Below, piece by piece: positions 44,494 to 54,566 of a stretch of DNA of 64,000 bases. The notes beneath the pieces were generated by a model. It was not told where the DNA came from, made no database searches, and was given only the letters and a program-made list of their open reading frames with translations. Made by a program: the position numbers and the translations under genes. This stretch comes from Clostridiales bacterium (lineage in GTDB: Bacteria > Bacillota > Clostridia > Lachnospirales > Lachnospiraceae). The stretch covers positions 21,971 through 85,970 of the forward strand of contig JAATFT010000025.1 in the NCBI GenBank assembly GCA_015655075.1. The letters are read 5' to 3'. Positions within the stretch are counted from its first letter, which is position 1. Each line of letters opens with the position of its first letter.

Positions 44494-45648
44494 ATGGATG
44501 GTATGTTATCTCAGGAAGAGATTAATGCGCTTCTAAGTGGGATGAGTGCTAACACGGAGGGCGCAAAGGCTAACACAGAATCGGAAGCATTATCGGATGC
44601 TGAAAAAGATGCGATAGGTGAGATTTCCAATATAAGTATGGGATCTGCGGCAACCACTTTGTCTTCCCTGGTCAATCAAAAGGTAACCATTACAACTCCG
44701 GTAGTTTCTTATGCCACATGGAATGATTTGGCAAATAGTTATACCAGGCCCTGTGTCTTTATTCAGATTTATTATAAAGACGGGTTAGACGGTAACAATA
44801 TTTTGATTATGAAAGAATCGGACGTCAAGATTATTACCGATCTGATGATGGGCGGAGACGGTTCCAATGTGGACGGGGAGCTTAGCGAATTACATTTAAG
44901 TGCCATCGGGGAAGCCATGAATCAAATGATGGGGTCTGCTTCCACATCAATTTCAGCAATGCTGGAAAAAAGGGTGGATATCAGTCCGCCGAGTGCTAAA
45001 TTAGTGGATATGAATGAAACGATTGACGGGGCGGATATTGCTCCTTTCCTGAAAGAACAATTTACGAAAGTTTCTTTCAAAATGCAAATCGGAGATCTTG
45101 TAGACAGTGAATTATTACAATTATATCCGTTTGATTTTGCCAGAGATTTATATAAAAAATTTATTAAAGAAGATCAAGCACAGGATTCGGCAAAAAAATC
45201 TGAACCGAAACCGCAGCCACAGGAGGCCCCCGGGCAGGGGATGAATAACGATCCGTTAAATAACACGCAGATGCCGCAGAACAAGGCGCAGCAGACGCAA
45301 GGCGTACAAAATATGTATGGAGGGATGAATTTTATGACACCGCCGGTTCAGGATGTGAATGTTCAGCCAGCTTTGTTCCAGCCGTTTAATGCACCGCAGA
45401 ATCCTGTTGTGCAGCCTGAAAATATAGACCTGATTATGGATGTGCCGTTGGAAGTAACAGTCGAATTAGGCAGAACAAGTAAATCCATAAAAGAAATATT
45501 GGAATTTTCACCAGGTACTATAATTGAATTAAATAAGCTGGCCGGGGAACCGATTGATGTATTAGTAAATGGTAAGTTTGTAGCAAAAGGTGAAGTTGTT
45601 GTTATCGAAGAATCCTTTGGTATCAGGGTTACAGAAATAGTTAAATAA
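44494..45648 (+). CDS. fliY: FliY-type switch protein (CheC domain plus FliN domain)
   Basis: FliY combines CheY-phosphate phosphatase activity with the FliN switch function. The N-terminus has a CheY-binding-like LSQEEINALL. The CheC-like part shows two phosphatase motifs, EISNISMGSAATTLSSL and AIGEAMNQMMGSASTSI. After a P/Q/N-rich linker (about residues 228-285) comes the SpoA/FliN domain with LEVTVELGRTSKSIKEIL. The length of 384 aa matches Bacillus FliY. Confidence 0.94.
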   Translation: MDGMLSQEEINALLSGMSANTEGAKANTESEALSDAEKDAIGEISNISMGSAATTLSSLVNQKVTITTPVVSYATWNDLANSYTRPCVFIQIYYKDGLDGNNILIMKESDVKIITDLMMGGDGSNVDGELSELHLSAIGEAMNQMMGSASTSISAMLEKRVDISPPSAKLVDMNETIDGADIAPFLKEQFTKVSFKMQIGDLVDSELLQLYPFDFARDLYKKFIKEDQAQDSAKKSEPKPQPQEAPGQGMNNDPLNNTQMPQNKAQQTQGVQNMYGGMNFMTPPVQDVNVQPALFQPFNAPQNPVVQPENIDLIMDVPLEVTVELGRTSKSIKEILEFSPGTIIELNKLAGEPIDVLVNGKFVAKGEVVVIEESFGIRVTEIVK

Positions 45649-45689
45649 GCATAACTAATATATAATTAACAGATGATAGGAGAAAAATA

Positions 45690-46052
45690 ATGGCAAAAAG
45701 TATATTAATTTGTGATGATGCTGCTTTTATGAGGATGATGATTAAAGATATTTTGAGTAAGAATGGTTACACCATTATAGGAGAAGCAGAAAATGGTGTA
45801 AAAGCAATTGAAAAGTATAATGAAACCAGACCGGATTTAGTTATGATGGATATTACCATGCCGGAGATGGATGGAATTCAGGCGTTAAAGAAAATCAAAG
45901 CTGCGGATCCAGGCGCTAATATAATTATGTGTTCTGCAATGGGACAGCAGGCGATGGTGATTGAATCAATTCAGTCCGGCGCAAAGGACTTTATTGTGAA
46001 ACCGTTTCAGGCGGACAGAGTACTTGAAGCAGTTAAAAAGGCAGTAGGTTGA
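45690..46052 (+). CDS. cheY: Chemotaxis response regulator CheY
   Basis: CheY is the diffusible response regulator phosphorylated by CheA. It is a single 120-aa receiver domain with acidic D9-D10, the phospho-acceptor D54 (in VMMDITMPEMDG), S82 and K104 (VKPF). It lies between fliY and fliO, as in B. subtilis. Confidence 0.95.
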   Translation: MAKSILICDDAAFMRMMIKDILSKNGYTIIGEAENGVKAIEKYNETRPDLVMMDITMPEMDGIQALKKIKAADPGANIIMCSAMGQQAMVIESIQSGAKDFIVKPFQADRVLEAVKKAVG

Positions 46053-46149
46053 CCTGTTCTAAGTGTTTTGGCTTTGTGTGGGATAAAACTATTTTCCACT
46101 TACATAAAGGGCAGCAGTCGGATCCTTCGATTCTGTCGGGAGAGCTGGT

Positions 46150-46548
46150 ATGATTATTTTAACGGCAGGAATGTCAGACCGGGATAACTTACTTCAATTA
46201 ATTGGCGTAAGTATTCTATTTATTTTTATACTTGCAGTAACCTATTATACGACTAAATTTGTTGGCGGAGTAAAACTTAGGATATCAAAAAACAGTAATT
46301 TTAAAATCCTTGAAACTTACAAGATTGCATCCAATAAATATCTTCAGTTAATCCAGATTGGAACCAGATATTTTGTAATTTCTATTGGTAAGGATGATGT
46401 CAGAATTTTAACAGAATTAAATGAAAATGAAGTGAAACGTCAGGAAGAACTTAAGCCGCAAATAACTAATTTTACTGAATTATTTCATTTACTAATAAAA
46501 AAACAAAAAGAAAAAAATAAGAGCGATCATGAAAATGATCCACAGTAA
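46150..46548 (+). CDS. fliO: Flagellar export protein FliO
   Basis: FliO helps assemble the FliP pore. The 132-aa protein has a membrane span (about residues 16-40) and a small cytoplasmic domain with KILETYKIASNKYLQLIQIG, the typical FliO strand set, plus a charged tail. gggagag before ATG 46150 is the ribosome site. The preceding 97-base gap has no gene. Confidence 0.85.
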   Translation: MIILTAGMSDRDNLLQLIGVSILFIFILAVTYYTTKFVGGVKLRISKNSNFKILETYKIASNKYLQLIQIGTRYFVISIGKDDVRILTELNENEVKRQEELKPQITNFTELFHLLIKKQKEKNKSDHENDPQ

Positions 46549-46560
46549 AGGTTGGTATTC

Positions 46561-47424
46561 ATGAATACATTTGTTAAAAAACATGTAAGAAGCATGGGGG
46601 GAATCATCAGAATCTTATTTGTAATATGTATATTAACCTTTATTTTTGCTACTCCGGTTTATGCGACAGAAGTTGATAACAATACTGTAGATACCGCAGC
46701 AGAAGAAAGTACGGATACAAATGATGCCTCTGATGCAGGACTGAACGGTAATATAGGGCCCTTCAGGTTCAATCTGGATACGGGAAACGAAGACGGAGCA
46801 TTGACTTCCACACTGCAGATATTGGTGATATTAACGCTGATATCCTTAGCACCTTCCATTATAATTATGGTTACTTCTTTTACACGTATTGTAGTTGTAT
46901 TGCATTTTGTAAGGTCGGCTCTTGGAACCCAGACTACGCCGCCCAACCAAATTTTAATCGGGTTAGCACTATTTTTAACCTTTTTTATTATGTCACCGGT
47001 ATTTACCCAGATTAATAACGATGCCATGAAGCCATTGTCCAACGGGGAAATAACCCAGGATGAGGCAATCACAGCCGGCATGGCTCCGCTAAGGGAATTT
47101 ATGCTGGATCAGGTAAAGCCCAAAGACCTGAAATTATTTATGGACATTGCAGAAATCGGGACGGTGAAATCCGTGGATGAGATTCCTACTACGGTAATTA
47201 TTCCGGCTTTTATTATAAGCGAATTAAGAATAGCATTTATTATAGGTTTTGTTATTTACATACCATTTATTGTAATTGATATGGTTGTTGCATCAACACT
47301 GATGTCCATGGGTATGATGATGCTGCCGCCGACAATGATTTCCATGCCGTTTAAAATTCTTTTATTTATACTGGCGGATGGTTGGGGGTTAATTATAGGT
47401 GAATTAGTAAAAACATTTTATTAA
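46561..47424 (+). CDS. fliP: Flagellar export gate protein FliP
   Basis: FliP forms the core of the type III export pore. The N-terminal signal peptide (about residues 1-36) is followed by an acidic, extracytoplasmic stretch. The conserved spans carry VTSFTRIVVVLHFVRSALGT, then TPPNQILIGLALFLTFF and MGMMMLPPTMISMPFKI. ATG 46561 is preferred to TTG 46552, since aaagg is nine bases upstream of the ATG. Confidence 0.96.
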   Translation: MNTFVKKHVRSMGGIIRILFVICILTFIFATPVYATEVDNNTVDTAAEESTDTNDASDAGLNGNIGPFRFNLDTGNEDGALTSTLQILVILTLISLAPSIIIMVTSFTRIVVVLHFVRSALGTQTTPPNQILIGLALFLTFFIMSPVFTQINNDAMKPLSNGEITQDEAITAGMAPLREFMLDQVKPKDLKLFMDIAEIGTVKSVDEIPTTVIIPAFIISELRIAFIIGFVIYIPFIVIDMVVASTLMSMGMMMLPPTMISMPFKILLFILADGWGLIIGELVKTFY

Positions 47425-47446
47425 TTTGCAGATGGGAGGTATTGAA

Positions 47447-47722
47447 ATGAATGAAAATATTGTTATTGATATAGCCAGGGACACACTTTGGTTAATCATA
47501 AAAGTATCGGCTCCCATGCTGCTTGCTTCCCTGGTAGTAGGCCTTGTTATAAGTATTCTGCAGACGGTAACCTCGATTCAGGAACAAACCCTCACATTTG
47601 TTCCGAAATTAATCGCAGTTTTTTTAGTTATCATGCTGTTTGGAAGTTGGATTATGACGGAAGTAAGAGATTTTACGGTTAATCTGATTACCAATATAGG
47701 CTATTATATTCAATCCGCATGA
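47447..47722 (+). CDS. fliQ: Flagellar export gate protein FliQ
   Basis: FliQ is a two-span export-pore subunit. The 91-aa protein has VSAPMLLASLVVGLVISILQ and the conserved TSIQEQTLTFVPK between the spans. ATG 47447 follows gggaggt; a start at 47426 would add seven residues. Its stop overlaps the fliR start. Confidence 0.96.
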   Translation: MNENIVIDIARDTLWLIIKVSAPMLLASLVVGLVISILQTVTSIQEQTLTFVPKLIAVFLVIMLFGSWIMTEVRDFTVNLITNIGYYIQSA

Positions 47723-48483
47723 CGTTTACAGTACATGATTTCGAGATTTTTTTGCTGATTCTGGTGAGGATAACAGCATTCGTCTACGTTGCTCCATTTT
47801 TTAGCTTGAAGAATGTTCCTTGGAAGGTTAAAGTTGGATTTTCCTTATTTTTTGCTTTAATATTATTTCAAACCGTACCCGGACAGATACAGTATAATGG
47901 AGTTATGGGATTTGCCGCATTGATAATAAGTGAATCAATGGTGGGCTTAATCATTGGTTTTTTTGCAAATATCAGCTATTATATATTATCCTTTGCCGGC
48001 AGTATGATGGATATGGAAATTGGTTTTTCCATAGTCAATGAATTTAATCCTTTATCCAATCTTCAGACTACAATCACCAGTAATTATTATACTTATGTTG
48101 TCATGCTGACGATGCTGGTAACCAATCTGCATCATTACATTATTTTAGCCATGGCGGATACTTTTAAGGTGATACCCGTGGGAGGAGCCGTCATCAGTCC
48201 CAATATATATTTACTTATGTTGGAATTTATAAAAAATTATTTTATTATTGGCTTTCGTATTGTCTTACCTGTATTTGCAGGAATGCTCATTGTAAATTCA
48301 ATTTTAGCCATATTAGCTAAGATAGCACCACAGCTGAATATGTTTGTAATTGGTTTGCAGTTGAAAGTTTTAGTCGGTTTAATGATTCTTTTTCTGCTGG
48401 CCGGGTTTACATCTACGATTTCAGGATTTATATTTGATGAGATGATTACAATGATGAAATCTGCCATAAAAGCTTTATCATAA
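47719..48483 (+). CDS. fliR: Flagellar export gate protein FliR
   Basis: FliR completes the FliPQR pore. It has six or so hydrophobic spans with FLLILVRITAFVYVAPFFS near the N-terminus, SESMVGLIIGFFANISYY, and LAKIAPQLNMFVIGLQLKVL near the C-terminus. Its ATG overlaps the fliQ stop (ATGA), a sign of coupled translation. Confidence 0.95.
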   Translation: MTFTVHDFEIFLLILVRITAFVYVAPFFSLKNVPWKVKVGFSLFFALILFQTVPGQIQYNGVMGFAALIISESMVGLIIGFFANISYYILSFAGSMMDMEIGFSIVNEFNPLSNLQTTITSNYYTYVVMLTMLVTNLHHYIILAMADTFKVIPVGGAVISPNIYLLMLEFIKNYFIIGFRIVLPVFAGMLIVNSILAILAKIAPQLNMFVIGLQLKVLVGLMILFLLAGFTSTISGFIFDEMITMMKSAIKALS

Positions 48484-48506
48484 AGAATTGTGGGAGGTAA
48501 AAAGCC

Positions 48507-49616
48507 ATGGAGAGGCTTTTAAAATATGAGCTACAGTATTTTGCAGAAGGAACCGGCGGGGAAAAAACAGAAGATGCTACTACAAAAAAATTATCGGATG
48601 CAAGAAATGAGGGACAGGTTGCAAGAAGTACCGATTTAATTACGGCAGCGGCTCTTTTGGCATTATTCCTGACTTTAAAGACTTTTATAGGTTCCATTGG
48701 AAATAATTTTATCAGTTCCTTTACAAAAACTTATCAAACCATTGATATAATTGCCAAAGAGGATTTTACTCAAGTTACGGCACAGGAGTTGTTGAAGGAT
48801 ACCATCCTTGCTGTCATTAAAATATCAATCCCGGTACTTGTTTCCGCTTTTGCAGTTGCACTTGTAGCAAATTTGTTTCAGGTAAAATGGAAGTTTACCG
48901 GTAAACCTCTGAAGCCGAAATTCAGCAAATTTAATCCTATAAGCGGATTTAAAAAAATCTTTTCAAAAGACAAAGTAATCGAGCTTGTTAAAGAAATATT
49001 AAAAATTGGAGTTATCATCTATATTGCCTATAACACCCTTCGAAAACATAAGGATATCCTGGCAAAGCTTTACGATATGGATTTATTACAGGCAACACCC
49101 TTAATCGGCAGTATTGTAATTGATTTAGGTTATAAAATAAGTATTATATTTCTTGTGATAGGATTTGCCGATTATATTTATCAAAAATTCAAATTTAAAA
49201 AAGATATGAGGATGTCGAAACAGGAAGTAAAAGATGAATATAAACAGGCAGAAGGAGATCCTCAGATTAAAGGTAAAATCCGGACCAAAATGAGAGAAGC
49301 TTCCCAGAGAAGAATGATGCAGCATTTACCGGAGGCAGATGTGGTTATAACCAACCCGACCCATTTTGCAGCTGCGATAAAATATGATAAAGAAGTATCG
49401 GAGGCACCGATTTTAATAGCGAAAGGTGCGGATTATCTGGCTCAAAAAATGAAAGAAATTGCAAGGGAAAATAAGATTGAAATTGTAGAAAATAAACCTC
49501 TTGCAAGAATGCTATATTACAACGTTGAAATTGGAAATGAAATTCCGCCGGAGCTGTATCAGATGACAGCAGAAGTTCTGGCTTATGTATATAATCTGAA
49601 AAATAATCATGCATAA
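48507..49616 (+). CDS. flhB: Flagellar export switch protein FlhB
   Basis: FlhB controls the switch from hook to filament export by self-cleavage. After four membrane spans, the cytoplasmic domain has the cleavage site NPTH (about residues 283-286), followed by FAAAIKYDKEVSEAPILIAK and the C-terminal VENKPLARMLY. At 369 aa it is full length. Confidence 0.97.
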   Translation: MERLLKYELQYFAEGTGGEKTEDATTKKLSDARNEGQVARSTDLITAAALLALFLTLKTFIGSIGNNFISSFTKTYQTIDIIAKEDFTQVTAQELLKDTILAVIKISIPVLVSAFAVALVANLFQVKWKFTGKPLKPKFSKFNPISGFKKIFSKDKVIELVKEILKIGVIIYIAYNTLRKHKDILAKLYDMDLLQATPLIGSIVIDLGYKISIIFLVIGFADYIYQKFKFKKDMRMSKQEVKDEYKQAEGDPQIKGKIRTKMREASQRRMMQHLPEADVVITNPTHFAAAIKYDKEVSEAPILIAKGADYLAQKMKEIARENKIEIVENKPLARMLYYNVEIGNEIPPELYQMTAEVLAYVYNLKNNHA

Positions 49617-49645
49617 CATATACAGATAGAAGGGGGGTATCACGA

Positions 49646-51679
49646 ATGAAAAAAACAGATTTGGCTGTAGGCTCCTATCTATTGGCCGCAATTATCTTTC
49701 TGATTGTACCAATTCCTTCCGGATTATTGGATATTTTACTGGCTTTTAATATATCTGTGGCTTTGATTGTCCTTTTTAATGCTCTGTTTTCAAGAGGAGT
49801 ATTAGGTATGGCGTCTTTTCCCACCATATTATTATTTACTACCATATTCCGTATTTCACTGAATGTATCCACCACCAAACTGATTCTTACAACAGGCGCC
49901 CCGGGAAATGTGGTGGAAACCTTCGGTAACTTTGTTGGCGGCGGTGACCCTATTGTTGGTATTATCGTATTCATAATACTCATATTAGTGCAGTTTATGG
50001 TTATCAATAAAGGTTCTGAAAGGATTGCGGAGGTAACGGCTAGGTTTACTCTGGATGCCATGCCGGGTAAGCAGATGGCTATTGATGCGGATCTTAATAC
50101 CGGTGCCATTACCGATACGCAGGCCAGGGAACGGCGTGAAAAGATTCAGGAGGAGTCCAGCTTTTTCGGTTCCATGGACGGTGCCACCAAGTATGTAAAA
50201 GGTGACGCCATTGCCAGTTTAATTATTGTGGTCATAAATTTTGTGGGGGGTATTGCCATGGGCGTATTAAGGCAGGGCAAACCAATGATGGAGGCCTTTA
50301 ATACGTATACGATACTTACTATCGGCGACGGTTTGGTAAGCCAGGTACCCTCCATTTTAATATCCTTAGCAACCGGTATTCTGGTTACGAAAGTATCCAA
50401 GGAAGCGGATTTTGGGGATTTACTTGTCAAACAGCTATTTTCCATACCCAAGGTTTTATATATAGTTGGCGGCACCTTGATTTTACTTGGAATCATTACG
50501 CCCTTAAGTGCTTTGGTATTCTGCACCTATGGTGTGGTGTTTATTATTTCCGGAAGAGTTATGGCGGGAAGGCTTGAAGTGGATAAAATTGAAGAACAGG
50601 CGTCTAAGGAAGAAATTGCAGGAGATGAAATTAGAAAGCCCGAAAATGTGTTTTCTTTGTTACAGGTGGATCCCATAGAACTGGAATTTGGATATGGGAT
50701 TATTCCCCTGGCAGATGTAAATCAGGGCGGCGACCTTTTAGACAGGGTGGTGCTTATCCGCAGGCAGATTGCCTTAGAGCTTGGCTGCGTTGTACCGATG
50801 ATCCGGCTTAGGGATAATATCCAACTAAACCCAAATCAATATGTAATTAAAATTAAGGGAATTTCGGTGAGTGAAGGCGAGATATTGTTTGACCATTATA
50901 TGGCAATGAATCCCGGCTATGTGGAGGAGGAAATTACGGGTATCCCAACCTTTGAACCCTCCTTTCATCTTCCGGCCATCTGGATAACGGAAAGTCAGCG
51001 TGAACGGGCGGAATCCCTGGGTTACACCGTAGTGGATCCGCCTTCCATTATAGCGACACATTTAACGGAAATAATACGCAGTCATATTCATGAATTATTA
51101 ACCAGACAGGACGTTTCGAATCTTATTAATAAGGTACAGGAAGCAAATCCCACTCTTATTACAGAATTAGTGCCTAAATTGTTAGGTGTGGGAGAGATTC
51201 AGAAAGTTTTGCAGAACCTTTTAAAAGAAGGCATTTCCATACGGGATTTAATCACTATATTTGAAACTTTGGCTGATTATGCTCCTACGACAAGAGACAC
51301 GGATGTCTTGACGGAATATGCAAGGCAGAGCTTAAAGAGGTCTATCTCCAGCAAGTATTTTCCGTCCAATGAAACTACCAGCGTAGTTACCTTGGATCCT
51401 AAAATTGAACAGGAAATCATGGGTTCTGTTAAGCAGACGGAGCAAGGTGCTTACCTTGCATTAGACCCGGATAAAACTCAAACAATTATACATTCTGTGG
51501 AGGAAGAAATACAAAAATTGGAAAACATAGGAAGAAATCCAATCGTTATTACTTCCCCGATTGTAAGAATGTATTTTAAAAAATTAACACAAGACTATTT
51601 TAAGGATTTAATCGTTATCTCTTATAACGAAATTGAATCTAATGTAGAATTACAGTCGATAGGGATGGTGACAGTATAG
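49646..51679 (+). CDS. flhA: Flagellar export gate protein FlhA
   Basis: FlhA is the nonameric export gate. About eight membrane spans fill the N-terminal half, which includes the FHIPEP-type loop (DAMPGKQMAIDADLNTGAIT). The large cytoplasmic domain has VDPPSIIATHLTEIIRSH. Length 677 aa is typical. Its stop overlaps the flhF start by one base. Confidence 0.97.
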   Translation: MKKTDLAVGSYLLAAIIFLIVPIPSGLLDILLAFNISVALIVLFNALFSRGVLGMASFPTILLFTTIFRISLNVSTTKLILTTGAPGNVVETFGNFVGGGDPIVGIIVFIILILVQFMVINKGSERIAEVTARFTLDAMPGKQMAIDADLNTGAITDTQARERREKIQEESSFFGSMDGATKYVKGDAIASLIIVVINFVGGIAMGVLRQGKPMMEAFNTYTILTIGDGLVSQVPSILISLATGILVTKVSKEADFGDLLVKQLFSIPKVLYIVGGTLILLGIITPLSALVFCTYGVVFIISGRVMAGRLEVDKIEEQASKEEIAGDEIRKPENVFSLLQVDPIELEFGYGIIPLADVNQGGDLLDRVVLIRRQIALELGCVVPMIRLRDNIQLNPNQYVIKIKGISVSEGEILFDHYMAMNPGYVEEEITGIPTFEPSFHLPAIWITESQRERAESLGYTVVDPPSIIATHLTEIIRSHIHELLTRQDVSNLINKVQEANPTLITELVPKLLGVGEIQKVLQNLLKEGISIRDLITIFETLADYAPTTRDTDVLTEYARQSLKRSISSKYFPSNETTSVVTLDPKIEQEIMGSVKQTEQGAYLALDPDKTQTIIHSVEEEIQKLENIGRNPIVITSPIVRMYFKKLTQDYFKDLIVISYNEIESNVELQSIGMVTV

Positions 51680-52890
51680 TGATAATCAAGAAGTTTCAGG
51701 CAGATACGGAAACCGAGGCTATTATGCTTGCCAAGGAGGAACTGGGTAAAGATGCCATTGTAATGAATATTAAAACGATTTCTCCAAAAGGTATTTACAA
51801 ATTGTTTCGGAAGGCTTTCGTAGAAATAACTGCTGCGGTGGATGATACCGTAACGCAGCAGCCCGCCGCAAAAAAGGAGTTTACAGTACCCGAAAAGACC
51901 GGATTTAAATTAAATCCTAATATTATATATGATAAGAATGACAGTTCTTTGGGCGGAAAAGAGAAAAAAACGGCGGAGGAGAAAAATGATGCGACGGCAA
52001 TAGAAAAAAAATTAAACAGTTTACAGGAACTGCTGGAAAAACAGTTGAAGGATAAACAATTGGAAGAGAAGTCGGAAGAAAAAAAGAAAGAGGGTAAAAA
52101 TCCTATATACGTCCAGTTAATATACAATCAACTGGTTCGGAATGAAATGGACGAGAAATATGTAAATCAAATTTTGAATGAAATTGAAAATAAATTTAAA
52201 AAAGATGCGTCCATTGACGATATTCTATCAAATGTCTATCAGAAAATTATACTTAAACTGGGGCAGCCCCAGACGGTTGAGCTTCTGGATAATAAAGCAA
52301 AGCTGGTATTCTTTATCGGACCTACCGGGGTGGGGAAAACGACTACCATAGCCAAAATTGCTTCCGGCTTAAAATTGAACAGAAAAGCAAAAGTAGCTAT
52401 GCTGACGTCGGATACCTACCGAATTGCGGCTGTGGAACAGCTTCGGATTTATGCCAATATTCTCGGCGTCCCTATGAAGGTTATTTACACGGAGGATGAA
52501 ATTAACGAAGCCAGGGAAGAATTCAAGGACCATGATGTTATTTTAGTTGATACAGCCGGCCGTTCCCATAAAAACCGTGGGCAAAGGGATGATATTGAAA
52601 AACTAATTCATTCCGTAAACGAAGAGGACAGGGAGGTTTACCTGGTTTTAAGCGCAACCACCAAATATAAGGATTTGATACGGATTACGGAAAGTTATTC
52701 GGAAATAACCAACTACAGGTTGATTTTTACTAAATTGGATGAAACAATCTCTGTGGGAAATATTTTTAATATTAAAATGTTAACCAATGCTGATTTGTCT
52801 TATACGACCTATGGGCAGAATGTCCCGGATGATATAAGTAAGATTGACACCCAGGAAACTGCGAAAAAGTTGTTAGGAGGCAATGATTAA
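51679..52890 (+). CDS. flhF: Flagellar SRP-type GTPase FlhF
   Basis: FlhF sets flagellar position and number with FlhG. The N-terminal basic part opens IIKKFQADTETEAIMLAKEE. A K/E-rich stretch precedes the NG domain, with G1 GPTGVGKTTTIAKIA, SDTYRIAAVEQL, G3 DTAGRSHKN and the TKLDE motif. The start is GTG 51679, overlapping the flhA stop; the flhF stop in turn overlaps the flhG start. Confidence 0.95.
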   Translation: MIIKKFQADTETEAIMLAKEELGKDAIVMNIKTISPKGIYKLFRKAFVEITAAVDDTVTQQPAAKKEFTVPEKTGFKLNPNIIYDKNDSSLGGKEKKTAEEKNDATAIEKKLNSLQELLEKQLKDKQLEEKSEEKKKEGKNPIYVQLIYNQLVRNEMDEKYVNQILNEIENKFKKDASIDDILSNVYQKIILKLGQPQTVELLDNKAKLVFFIGPTGVGKTTTIAKIASGLKLNRKAKVAMLTSDTYRIAAVEQLRIYANILGVPMKVIYTEDEINEAREEFKDHDVILVDTAGRSHKNRGQRDDIEKLIHSVNEEDREVYLVLSATTKYKDLIRITESYSEITNYRLIFTKLDETISVGNIFNIKMLTNADLSYTTYGQNVPDDISKIDTQETAKKLLGGND

Positions 52891-53771
52891 TGGATCAGGC
52901 AGAACAATTAAGGAATATTATTAAAAAGCAGAGTCCGCCCGGAAAAATTGCCAGAGTTATAACGGTAACCAGCGGAAAAGGTGGAGTTGGTAAGTCCAAT
53001 ATATCTGTTAACTTAGGGATACAGATGAGCAGGCTTGGACAACGTATCATCATTTTAGACGCTGATTTCGGATTGGCGAATGTGGAAGTTATGCTTGGAA
53101 TCAGGCCAAGGTATAATCTGGCTGATTTGATGTTTCGCGGTAGGGAGCTTCAGGATATTATTACAAAAGGTCCTGAAAATATTGGTTTTATTTCCGGGGG
53201 TTCCGGCATCCATGAATTAACGAATATAACAAGAAGTCAAATTATTTTCTTAACACAGAAATTGTATGAGCTGGATGAATTGGCCGATGTAATTATCATT
53301 GATACGGGAGCGGGAATTACGGACAGTGTTTTGGAATTTGTGACTGCCAGCTCGGAAGTGTTATTAATAGCTACTCCGGAACCTACTTCCATTACGGATG
53401 CATATGCGTTGCTGAAAACCTTAAATCGGAAAGAGGACTTTATATCGGATCATACTGTTATTAAAATGATTGCAAACCGTGTGGAATCCTTTGAAGAAGC
53501 AAGGCAGTTATATACGAAATTAAATTTAGTGGTTGAGAAGTTTCTGACTGTTAAAATGGAATTTCTTGGTGCCATCCCCCAGGATTCCAGTGTTTCCAAG
53601 GCAGTTATGCAGCAGAAACCATACTCTACCTTATATCCCAATTCGCCTTCTTCGAAAGCTGTTTTCGAGCTGGCCGGTATATTATGCAATCATGTTTTGC
53701 CAAGGAACCGTTCCGTTAATGGCATAGCAGGCCTCTTTTCAAATTTGATCCGGTTAAAATTTAAAAAATAG
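52890..53771 (+). CDS. flhG: MinD-type ATPase FlhG (YlxH)
   Basis: FlhG regulates flagellar number and activates the FlhF GTPase. The N-terminal activator helix DQAEQLRNI matches the DQAxxLR motif known to stimulate FlhF. The deviant Walker A is SGKGGVGKSNISVNLG, followed by DADFGLANVEVMLG and DTGAGITDSVLEF. A C-terminal amphipathic helix (RLKFKK end) may bind membrane. Both flanking overlaps suggest coupled translation with flhF. Confidence 0.95.
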   Translation: MDQAEQLRNIIKKQSPPGKIARVITVTSGKGGVGKSNISVNLGIQMSRLGQRIIILDADFGLANVEVMLGIRPRYNLADLMFRGRELQDIITKGPENIGFISGGSGIHELTNITRSQIIFLTQKLYELDELADVIIIDTGAGITDSVLEFVTASSEVLLIATPEPTSITDAYALLKTLNRKEDFISDHTVIKMIANRVESFEEARQLYTKLNLVVEKFLTVKMEFLGAIPQDSSVSKAVMQQKPYSTLYPNSPSSKAVFELAGILCNHVLPRNRSVNGIAGLFSNLIRLKFKK

Positions 53772-53784
53772 GGGGGAGTAGTAT

Positions 53785-54549
53785 ATGGTAAGTGATATTG
53801 TATCCATAGGTGACAAGCTGGAACTAAAACCGTTAAGTTTCAGTGAAAAAGGATTTAAAAATGAAAAAACATATAAAAGTCAGGTTTTAGACTTTATCAG
53901 CGAGGATACCGCCAGTGTTTTAATGCCTATTGAAGGGGGACGGATTATTCCTTTAAGGGTTGGCGACAAATACAGCCTTTGCTTTTTTACCAAGAAAGGT
54001 CTATACCAATGTAAATCGGTTATAACGGATCGTACCCACATGAATAATATTTATGTATTGACGGTCCGATTTACTTCTGAATTGGAAAAATTTCAGAGGA
54101 GGCGATATTACAGGCTGGAATATTTATTGGAATTTAAGTATTGTATCATATCGGATTTGGAAATATCCATTATGACCAGATTGCGGAATAATAATTATAG
54201 GGATGAAGAGGAAAAGCAAAATTATATTAACACCCTGGAGGCTTTAGAAAGGGAATGGTTATCCGGAACGATTTTAGATATAAGCGGCGGCGGTGCGAGA
54301 TTTGTTTCCGATTGTGAGCATGAACGGGGCAATATGATGCAGATATCCATCGAATTTGATAACGAATCGGGCACAAGGAGCTTTCATATCCAGGCTATGA
54401 TTATTTCCTCAAACAAGATGATAAATCGTCAGGGGTTTGAACATCGTGTGCAATTCATAGATATCTTAAAGGAGGAGAGAGAGTCTATCATTAAATTTAT
54501 TTTTGAAGAGGAACGTCGTCGCAGAAAAAGGGAAAAAGGATTGATATAA
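53785..54549 (+). CDS. PilZ-domain c-di-GMP receptor, YcgR-like
   Basis: The N-terminal half resembles the YcgR flagellar-brake domain (SIGDKLELKP and VGDKYSLCFFTKKGLY). The PilZ half has the c-di-GMP motif RRRYYRLEY and then DISGGGARFVSD. Between the two motifs lie about 55 residues with an extra charged helix (about residues 140-160), so the PilZ domain carries an insertion. In Bacillus the relative slows the motor at high c-di-GMP. Its place between flhG and cheB supports a motility role. Confidence 0.88.
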   Translation: MVSDIVSIGDKLELKPLSFSEKGFKNEKTYKSQVLDFISEDTASVLMPIEGGRIIPLRVGDKYSLCFFTKKGLYQCKSVITDRTHMNNIYVLTVRFTSELEKFQRRRYYRLEYLLEFKYCIISDLEISIMTRLRNNNYRDEEEKQNYINTLEALEREWLSGTILDISGGGARFVSDCEHERGNMMQISIEFDNESGTRSFHIQAMIISSNKMINRQGFEHRVQFIDILKEERESIIKFIFEEERRRRKREKGLI

Positions 54550-54566
54550 TTTAGGGAGGCAGAATT

